A DNA stretch of 45,122 nt from JBBDJG01 sp040880005 (lineage in GTDB: Bacteria > Actinomycetota > Thermoleophilia > Solirubrobacterales > JBBDJG01), in the NCBI GenBank assembly GCA_040880005.1, contig JBBDJG010000005.1, positions 1 through 45,122 of the forward strand. Reading direction: 5' to 3'. A model generated the notes under the pieces. It was given only the letters and a program-made list of their open reading frames with translations, did no database searches and was not told the origin of the DNA. Each line of letters starts with the position of its first letter. The first letter of the stretch is position 1. This document shows, piece by piece, positions 39,467-45,122 of this stretch. The position numbers and the translations under genes are program-made.

Positions 39467-40864
39467 ATGGCCGACAAGGACAGACCCCGGGATCGCGCGA
39501 TCCCCAAGGGGCGCGCGCGACGATCGGCCAAGGTTGGCATCCTGGCTGGCACGCAGGGCGCGCGCCTCGCCACGACCAAGGCCACCAACGTCGGGCGTTC
39601 CTCCGATCGCAAGCGCGAGCGCATGGATCGCGCTGCGCTCGAGACGGCCGAGCGTTTGGTGGACACGCTCGGCACGCTCAAGGGTGCGGCGATGAAGATG
39701 GGGCAGCTCGCCTCGTTCGTGGATACCGACTACCTGCCCGACGAATACCGGGAGCTGTTCCAGGACAAACTTGCCGCGCTGCGTGACGACGCACCCAAGA
39801 TGCCGTGGGAGAAGGTTCGCAAGGTGCTCGTCGAGGAATACGACGAAGCCTACGAGGACCTGTTCTCGGAGATCGAAACCGAGGCGTTCGCGGCCGCCTC
39901 GATTGGCCAGGTTCACCGTGGCCGGCTTCCCGACGGCCGCGACGTTGCGATCAAGATCCAGTACCCGGGAATCGACGCCGCGATTCGCGCCGATCTCTCG
40001 AACGCGACGATGATCATGCGCTTTGCCAAGGCGCTGGCTCCCGGGCTGGACACGAAGGCGGTCGCGGAGGAGTTGAAGGAGCGCGTGCTGGAGGAGCTCG
40101 ACTACGAGTACGAGGCGCAGAACCAGCGCACCTTTGCACGCGCGTACCGCGGCCATCCGTTCATATACGTGCCGGACGTGATCAGCCGCCTCTCGCGCGG
40201 ACGCGTGCTCGTGACCGAGTACGTGTCCGGCCACGGCTTCGAGCAGGTCAAGCAGATGGAGCGCGAACAGCGCAGCCGCTTCGGCGAGATCGTCTATCGC
40301 TTCTACTGGGGATCGATCTACAACCTCTTGCACTTCAACGCCGACGCTCACCCCGGCAACTACGTCCTGATGGACGACGGGCGCGTCGCCTTCCTCGACT
40401 TCGGCATGACCAAGCGCCTCGACCGCGAGCAGGTGCGGCTCGAAGAGGAGGCGGTGAATGCTCGCCTTGGGGGGGATCCCGAGCTGCTGCGCGAGAAGAT
40501 GGCGGAGCTGGGCTTCGTCAAGAACCCCAGCCGGATCGATGCCGAGCGCCTGATGGAGCACATCGACGTGATCGGCAGCTGGTACCTGGAGGATCGGGAG
40601 TTCGAGATCACTCCCGAATACGTGATGGAAGTGATGGCCGCCGTCTCGGACCCGCGCTCAGAGTTCTACTCGCTGATGCGCCGCGAGAACGTTCCGGCCA
40701 ACGAGTTGATGGGCCGGCGCATGGAGATGGGAGTGCTTGCGGTGCTGGGTCAACTACGGGCGAAACGCAACTGGCACCGGATCGCGCGCGAGTGGTGGTT
40801 CGGCGATGCGCCCGCCACCGAGCTGGGCAAGGCCGAGCACGAGTTCTGGGACCGCCGGCGCTAA
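39467..40864 (+). CDS. ABC1/UbiB-family atypical protein kinase-like protein
   Basis: This 465-residue protein has the ABC1/ADCK signature: KMGQLASFVDTDYLPDEYRE (the KxGQ motif), EAFAAASIGQVHRGRL with the Ala-rich loop replacing the normal Gly-rich loop, VAIKIQYPG (ATP Lys), NADAHPGNYVLMDDG and FLDFGMTKRL (DFG). UbiB-family proteins support isoprenoid quinone synthesis or lipid metabolism as ATPases. A C-terminal ~150-residue helical part follows the kinase core. ATG 39467 is chosen because the upstream in-frame stretch runs antisense to rplY. It is convergent with prs, and the stops overlap (CTAA at 40861-40864). Confidence 0.92.
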   Translation: MADKDRPRDRAIPKGRARRSAKVGILAGTQGARLATTKATNVGRSSDRKRERMDRAALETAERLVDTLGTLKGAAMKMGQLASFVDTDYLPDEYRELFQDKLAALRDDAPKMPWEKVRKVLVEEYDEAYEDLFSEIETEAFAAASIGQVHRGRLPDGRDVAIKIQYPGIDAAIRADLSNATMIMRFAKALAPGLDTKAVAEELKERVLEELDYEYEAQNQRTFARAYRGHPFIYVPDVISRLSRGRVLVTEYVSGHGFEQVKQMEREQRSRFGEIVYRFYWGSIYNLLHFNADAHPGNYVLMDDGRVAFLDFGMTKRLDREQVRLEEEAVNARLGGDPELLREKMAELGFVKNPSRIDAERLMEHIDVIGSWYLEDREFEITPEYVMEVMAAVSDPRSEFYSLMRRENVPANELMGRRMEMGVLAVLGQLRAKRNWHRIAREWWFGDAPATELGKAEHEFWDRRR

Positions 40865-41907
40865 AAGAGCTGGTTTTCCCCCGCGAACAGCTCCGACACC
40901 GAGCCGTCGGTGAAGATCGAGCGGATCGAGCGTGCGAGGATGTCGGCGACGCTCAGCGTCTTGATCTTCTCCGGCGCGCCGGGTGAAAGCGGAATCGTGT
41001 CGGTGACGACGATCTCTTCGATCTCGGGGCCGGCCAGCCGCTCGTACGCCGGGCCAGAGAAGACACCGTGAGTGGCCGCGGCGAACACGTGCGCCGCGCC
41101 CGACTCGCGGCATACGCGCGCGGCCTCGATCAGCGTGCCGGCGGTATCGATCATGTCGTCGACCAGGATCGCGGCCTTGCCCTCGACGTCACCGACCACG
41201 TAGCCTGCCTCTGCGACGTTGTGCCCCGGCCGGTGCTTGGTGATGAAAGCCGGCTTGACTCCGAGCTCGCCGGCGAATTTCTCGGCCAGCTTGGCGCGAC
41301 CGGCATCAGCGGACACGGCGACATACTCTGCCGACACCGCCTTGTCGATGAAGTAGTGGGTGAGCATCGGCCGCGCGATCAGGTGATCGACCGGGACCTG
41401 GAAGAAGCCCTGGACCTGGCCGGCGTGCAGATGCATCGTCAGAATCCGGTCGGCACCGGCGGTCTCCAGCATGCGTGCAACCAGGCGCGCTGAGATCGGC
41501 TCCCGCGGCGACGACTTCTTGTCCTGGCGCGAGTATCCGTACCACGGCGTGACCGCGATGATGCGATGCGCGGAGGCGCCCTTGGCCGCGTCGATCATCA
41601 GCAGCAGCTCCATCAGATTGCGGTTGACCGGGTCGTGCGTGGACTGCACGATGAACACGTCAGCGCCCCGGATCGATTCCAGGTAGCGGCAGTACACCTC
41701 GCCGTTCGAGAACGTCTTCAGCTCGACCTGTCCGAGCGCGATACCGAGCTTGTCCGCGATGCGGGTACCCAGCTCCTGGCTGCCTCGGCCCGCGAAAAGC
41801 ATCAGGCGTTTGTCGTACGAGGCGGGAACGCTCGTGTGCAGCGAGGTCTCGGTGGCGATCAGCTCGGGCTCGGCCTCGAGCAGTTCCGTGGAAGCGCCGT
41901 CACTCAC
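40861..41907 (-). CDS. prs: Ribose-phosphate pyrophosphokinase
   Basis: Prs (348 residues) makes PRPP from ribose 5-phosphate and ATP. It starts at GTG 41907, overlapping the end of glmU by eight bases (GTGAGTGA). It has a longer N-terminal lead (~30 residues, Glu/Ser-rich) than typical ~315-residue enzymes, then LMLFAGRGSQELGTRIADKL, TFSNGEVYCRYLESIRGADV, HDPVNRNLMELLLMIDA, YGYSRQDKK, the flag loop SAHRI, HLHAGQVQGFFQVPVDHL, SADAGRAKLAEKF and the PRPP loop VDDMIDTAGT. The glmU-prs pair is a common bacterial operon. Confidence 0.96.
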   Translation of the reverse strand: MSDGASTELLEAEPELIATETSLHTSVPASYDKRLMLFAGRGSQELGTRIADKLGIALGQVELKTFSNGEVYCRYLESIRGADVFIVQSTHDPVNRNLMELLLMIDAAKGASAHRIIAVTPWYGYSRQDKKSSPREPISARLVARMLETAGADRILTMHLHAGQVQGFFQVPVDHLIARPMLTHYFIDKAVSAEYVAVSADAGRAKLAEKFAGELGVKPAFITKHRPGHNVAEAGYVVGDVEGKAAILVDDMIDTAGTLIEAARVCRESGAAHVFAAATHGVFSGPAYERLAGPEIEEIVVTDTIPLSPGAPEKIKTLSVADILARSIRSIFTDGSVSELFAGENQLF

Positions 41908-43321
41908 CCGTTGCCTTCTCCTTGGTCGTCTCGTCGGTGTTCTTTGAGTCTTTGTCTTTGCGCTCGGCATACCCCTCGACGTTGGTCTGCGGGGGCCGAG
42001 CGATCCCGAGCGCGCCGGCGGGCACGTCCTCCGTGATCACCGACCCAGCGCCAGTGTACGCGTCGTCTCCGACGCTCACCGGGGCGACCAGTGATGTGTG
42101 GACTCCGGTCCGCACGCCTGACCCGATCACGGTGCGGTGCTTGGCTCGACCATCGTAGTTGGCGGTGATCGTGCCCGCGCCGATGTTGGTGCCTGGGCCC
42201 AGGTCGGCGTCGCCCACGTAGGCGAGGTGGGGAATCTTCGTCCCCTCGCCGACGCGCGAGTTCTTTACCTCCACGAACGCACCAGCCTTTGCGCCGTCTT
42301 CGAGCGCGGTACCCGGGCGAATGTGCGTGAACGGCCCCACCCGGCAGCCCTTCAGCACTTCGCACGAGTCGAGGTACGAGCAGACGACGCTCGCGCCGTC
42401 GCCCAAAGCGCTGTCGATAAGGGTCGTGACCGGGCCGACGGTGCAGTCGCCGCCGATCTCGGTGTGGCCACGCAGATAGCTGAAGGGCTCGATCGTGGTG
42501 TCCTGGCCGACCGTCACGTCGACGTCGATCACGGTGGCCGCCGGATTGACGATTGTGACGCCGGCGAGCATGTGCCGCTCGAGGATCAACGCCTGCGCCA
42601 CGCGCTGGGCGCGCGCCAGGTCGGCTCGCGTGTTGATGCCCAGGCCCACGGCCTCGTCGTCGGTCAGATGGGCAACGATTTTGCCGCCGCCGGCGCTCAT
42701 CAACGGCAGCGCGTCACCCAGGAAGATCTCGCCCTGCGAGCCGTCAGGCGCCACCTGATCGAGTGCCTCGAGCAGGGGCCCGACGTCGAAGGCGTAGGCG
42801 CCGGCATTGATCTCCTCGATGGCGAGCTGCTCGGGCGTGCACTGCTCGGGATGCTTGGTCTCGACGATGCGCTCGATGTCGCCGTCCGGTGCGCGCACCA
42901 CACGCCCGTAGCTGCCGGGGTCGGCCAGCTCGCGCGTCGTAACGGTCGCCGCCGCGCCGCTCTCGTCGTGGCGGCGGGCGAGCGCGGTCACGAAGCTCGA
43001 GTCGAGCAGTGGGTGGTCGCCCGACAGCACGATTACGTCCTTCGAGTCGACGAGCTGCTCGCGCGCGGCGAGCACCGCGTCGCCGGTGCCGGCGGGCGGG
43101 TCCTGGATCGCGATCTCGATGTCCGGAGGAAGAACGGTTCGGACCTGCTCGGCGTCGGGACCCAGCACGACCACGATCCGCTCGGCGCCCGCCGCGCGTG
43201 CTGCCTCGACCGGCCACAGCACTAGTGGGCGCCCGCAGAGCGGGTGCAGCACCTTGGGCAGCCGCGAGCGCATGCGCGTGCCGCGTCCGGCGGCCATGAT
43301 CAGGACGGTCGGGACAGCCAC
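41900..43321 (-). CDS. glmU: Bifunctional UDP-GlcNAc pyrophosphorylase / GlcN-1-P acetyltransferase
   Basis: GlmU (473 residues from GTG 43321; a TTG at 43330 would add three) makes UDP-GlcNAc for peptidoglycan. The N-terminal nucleotidyltransferase carries LIMAAGRGTRMRSRLPKVLH, DPPAGTGDAVL and LSGDHPLLD. The linker leads to a left-handed beta-helix of hexapeptide repeats from about 250, with SYLRGHTEIGGDC, FVEVKNSRVGEGTKIPHLAYVGDADLG and TITANYDGRAKHRTVIG (acetyl-CoA site). The C-terminal 30 residues are Lys/Asp rich. The last bases overlap prs. The leader holds a large stem structure (43387-43500). Confidence 0.96.
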   Translation of the reverse strand: MAVPTVLIMAAGRGTRMRSRLPKVLHPLCGRPLVLWPVEAARAAGAERIVVVLGPDAEQVRTVLPPDIEIAIQDPPAGTGDAVLAAREQLVDSKDVIVLSGDHPLLDSSFVTALARRHDESGAAATVTTRELADPGSYGRVVRAPDGDIERIVETKHPEQCTPEQLAIEEINAGAYAFDVGPLLEALDQVAPDGSQGEIFLGDALPLMSAGGGKIVAHLTDDEAVGLGINTRADLARAQRVAQALILERHMLAGVTIVNPAATVIDVDVTVGQDTTIEPFSYLRGHTEIGGDCTVGPVTTLIDSALGDGASVVCSYLDSCEVLKGCRVGPFTHIRPGTALEDGAKAGAFVEVKNSRVGEGTKIPHLAYVGDADLGPGTNIGAGTITANYDGRAKHRTVIGSGVRTGVHTSLVAPVSVGDDAYTGAGSVITEDVPAGALGIARPPQTNVEGYAERKDKDSKNTDETTKEKATGE

Positions 43322-43386
43322 GGAACCCAAGAGTTTGCCAGCGATTGGCTCACGCTGCCAACCGGTCAGATCGTGGGGTCAGGTCA

Positions 43387-43500
43387 CGGTGGGAAGAGGC
43401 GGCTCCGACATCCGGTCCACGCTGGCCATGATCTCGTCACTCGTCGCCGCTGTCGACTCGGTCGGAACCCGCCTCTTTTCGCCTTTCGGCGGCCCCACCG
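43387..43500 (-). ncRNA. Long stem structure in the glmU leader
   Basis: CGGTGGG (43387-43393) pairs with CCCACCG (43494-43500); AAGAGGCGG.CTCCGAC (43394-43409) pairs with 43461-43477; and on the minus strand CGCC-GAAA-GGCG (43491-43480) is a GNRA-type hairpin between them, giving a three-way junction. It lies 66 bases upstream of the glmU GTG in the 340-base gap 43322-43661 and could act in cis on glmU-prs. No known riboswitch signature was recognised. A 16-codon frame (43431 to 43381) overlaps the structure. Confidence 0.45.
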
Positions 43501-43607
43501 CTTCGTGTCTGATCACACGGCGCCACCCTATGCGGCCCGCGGCGTGCGTCCATCGGCGCGTACTACTCGATGTGCTTCAGTAGTTGGCACGGAGCGTGGC
43601 GGGTAGC

Positions 43608-43632
43608 CGCCGCCGATGAATCATCGGCGGCG
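43608..43632. promoter_or_regulatory. 25-bp palindrome upstream of the WS/DGAT gene, operator candidate
   Basis: CGCCGCCGATGA (43608-43619) and TCATCGGCGGCG (43621-43632) are perfect inverted copies with one base between them, 60 bases before the chosen start. The perfect symmetry and minimal centre suit a dimeric repressor site more than an RNA hairpin. The rest of 43501-43660 shows no other evident signal. Confidence 0.5.
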
Positions 43633-43691
43633 CTGCGGCGACGATGCGGTCGAGCCGATAGTTGAACAATTGGAGGAGGCGAAGAGGCAAA

Positions 43692-45065
43692 GTGCTCGGT
43701 CTTTCCTCGAAAGAGCGCCTGACGCCGCTGGACGCATCGTTCCTCGAGGTCGAAAGCCCGACGGCGCACATGCACGTCGGCTGGGTGGTGTTGATACGTC
43801 CGTCAGCCGATCGCGATCGGCCGACGTTCGCGCGCATCCGCAACCATGTCGAGTCGCGTCTCTGGCGCGCGCCTCGCTACCGTCAGAAGCTTGCGAATGT
43901 CCCGCTCGGCGTGAACGACCCGGTCTGGATCGACGACCCCGACTTCGACATTCGCAATCACGTTCTGCAATCGAGGACGCGGCGACTCGACGCACTCGTC
44001 GAGCATACGTACTCGAGGCAGCTCGACCGCAACTACCCGCTGTGGGAGATGTGGATCAGCGACCGCCTCGAGGACGGCCGAATCGCGCTCGCCGGAAAGG
44101 TCCACCACTGCATGGTCGATGGAATAGCTGCGGTCGAGTTGGCCATGCTGCTGCTGGACTTCGCACCTGAGCCGCCCGCCGACGACGGTGAGCGTGAGCC
44201 CTGGCTTCCATCGCCGCCGCCCAGCGATTTGGCGCTGCTCGCCGAGGGGGTGCGCGATCGAATGGCAGAGGAACTGAGCTTGATGCGCGTGCCAGCCCAG
44301 ATCGCCACCTCGCCGCGTCTGCTGTTCTCGTTCGCCGACCGCGCGCGCAAGGCCACACTGTCATTTGTGCACTCGGCTGCCCCGGCTGCGGACAGCATGC
44401 TCAACGAGTCGATCTCGTCGCAGCGTCGCCTGGGCCGGTTGCGTCGGCCGCTCGACGACCTGCGAGAGATCAAGCGCCGCCACGACGCGACGATCAACGA
44501 CGTGGTGCTGGCGGTGTCGTCCGGCGCCCTGCGTCGCTTCAGCGAGCGCGCCGGCGAGCGGCCGCGCAAGCTCAAGACGATGGTGCCGGTCAACGTGCGC
44601 GACGGAGACGCATCCGAGCTGGGCAACGCGGTCTCGTTGGTGTTCATCGACCTTCCCTGCGATGAGCCCGACCCGGCCAGGCGGCTCCGGGGCGTCCAGC
44701 TCGCGATGTCGCAGCGCAAGCTCGCGGGTGAGCCGCTCGGTGCACGCACGCTGTTGGACTCGATGCGCTACCTCCCGCACCCGGTCCAGCACGCGTTCGA
44801 CCACCGTGTCGCCAGCCCGGCGACCTTCAACCTGGTCGTGTCGAACGTGCCTGGCCCGCGCCAGCCGATGTACATGCTCGGCTGCCCGATGGAGGAGGCC
44901 TACCCGGTCGTGCCGCTCGCAGATCGCCACGCGCTCTCGATCGGCTTCACGACGGTCGCAGAGGATGGCTTCTTCGGAGTCCACAGCGACCGCCGGCTGG
45001 TCCCCGACCCGGGCCTGATCGCGCGCGACATCGGCGAAGAGATCGACGCGCTGCTGGGACGGTGA
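43692..45065 (+). CDS. Wax ester synthase/diacylglycerol acyltransferase (WS/DGAT)
   Basis: This 457-residue enzyme esterifies fatty alcohols or diacylglycerol with acyl-CoA at the membrane or lipid droplet surface. The N-terminal LTPLDASFLEVESPTAHMHV start, the catalytic HHxxxDG (HHCMVDG, residues 138-144), PLDDLREIKRRHDATINDVV, the PVNVRDGDASELGNAVSLVF block and NLVVSNVPGPRQPMYMLGCP are all as in bacterial Tgs/AtfA proteins. GTG 43692 after GGAGGAGG is chosen; TTG 43662 is possible. The enzyme points to neutral-lipid storage in the host. A perfect 25-bp palindrome lies upstream. Confidence 0.94.
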   Translation: MLGLSSKERLTPLDASFLEVESPTAHMHVGWVVLIRPSADRDRPTFARIRNHVESRLWRAPRYRQKLANVPLGVNDPVWIDDPDFDIRNHVLQSRTRRLDALVEHTYSRQLDRNYPLWEMWISDRLEDGRIALAGKVHHCMVDGIAAVELAMLLLDFAPEPPADDGEREPWLPSPPPSDLALLAEGVRDRMAEELSLMRVPAQIATSPRLLFSFADRARKATLSFVHSAAPAADSMLNESISSQRRLGRLRRPLDDLREIKRRHDATINDVVLAVSSGALRRFSERAGERPRKLKTMVPVNVRDGDASELGNAVSLVFIDLPCDEPDPARRLRGVQLAMSQRKLAGEPLGARTLLDSMRYLPHPVQHAFDHRVASPATFNLVVSNVPGPRQPMYMLGCPMEEAYPVVPLADRHALSIGFTTVAEDGFFGVHSDRRLVPDPGLIARDIGEEIDALLGR

Positions 45066-45122
45066 GGCATCAGTTGCTCTCCGCGGCCTGCCCCGCACCG
45101 TAGCCGCGCCGCCTGCCAGCGC

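Noticed and set aside
38495..40561. 688-residue minus-strand frame across rplY and the UbiB gene
   Set aside because: Low-complexity Arg/Gly/Ala translation, opposite a clearly conserved kinase-like gene; it is a high-GC shadow.
43381..43431. 16-codon frame (MASVDRMSEPPLPTVT) on the minus strand in the glmU leader
   Set aside because: No good ribosome binding site, and its bases are explained by the paired arms of the leader structure.
43331..43661. Possible tRNA gene in the glmU-WS/DGAT gap
   Set aside because: No T-arm consensus (GTTCRANYC) or acceptor pairing on either strand; the pairing seen is a long hairpin instead.
45066..45122. Gene start or terminator at the window end
   Set aside because: The 57 bases after the WS/DGAT stop show neither a clear hairpin with T-tract nor a frame.

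Overview
The window is high-GC bacterial chromosome with dense, short-spaced genes. Several proteins look like Thermoleophilia (Solirubrobacterales-type Actinomycetota). These are a long secreted protein ending in an Arg/Lys-rich beta module, a WS/DGAT acyltransferase, an acyl-CoA carboxylase with a small epsilon-like subunit, an actinobacterial-type mfd-ppiC-mazG-eno-ftsB run, CsrA, and a DUF559 protein. This placement is an inference from protein character. I found no tRNA, rRNA, CRISPR array, intact transposase or prophage.

Layout. 1-5.2 kb: a DtxR/MntR-type regulator, a ~1000-residue repeat-containing secreted protein and an aminotransferase. 5.2-9.2 kb: a DUF559 gene broken by one in-frame TGA, sucD-sucC, a HAD-like protein with an altered nucleophile, and a remnant of an HNH endonuclease. 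9.2-14.6 kb: a biotin carboxylase/BCCP fusion, a sulfate assimilation operon (cysH-sat-TSUP transporter), dodecin and a carboxylase epsilon-like subunit. 14.6-21.8 kb: an ornithine cyclodeaminase homologue, an ECF sigma factor coupled to Ogt, a class III nucleotide cyclase, structured element A, an acyl-CoA carboxyltransferase, small membrane proteins and a GST. 21.8-28.6 kb: methylmalonyl-CoA mutase large subunit, a MoaD-hotdog-hotdog fusion with MoaE, CsrA, an acidic/RG-rich protein and a GGDEF-EAL protein. 28.6-45.1 kb: ftsB, eno, mazG, ppiC, mfd, MFS, pth, structured element B, rplY/ctc, a UbiB kinase, prs, glmU and a WS/DGAT enzyme.

How genes work together. The biotin carboxylase (9178-10956), carboxyltransferase (18094-19662), epsilon-like subunit (14394-14624), methylmalonyl-CoA mutase (21795-23444) and succinyl-CoA synthetase (6166-8228) cover most of propionyl-CoA to succinate, although scattered over 17 kb. 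The sulfate operon lacks an APS kinase, which fits the Fe-S APS-reductase form of CysH. CsrA and the c-di-GMP protein lie 1.4 kb apart.

Most unusual content. (1) Two ~150-190 bp intergenic elements (17897-18088 and 38508-38649) share near-identical single-stranded blocks while their helices differ in sequence but still pair. This looks like a conserved structured RNA, and copy B abuts the pth ribosome binding site. (2) A 58-bp palindromic element occurs twice inside the mfd reading frame, in the same frame, with four compensatory base-pair changes. (3) MoaD is fused upstream of two duplicated hotdog domains, which buries its Gly-Gly. (4) eno and pth have no ATG/GTG/TTG start and appear to use CTG.
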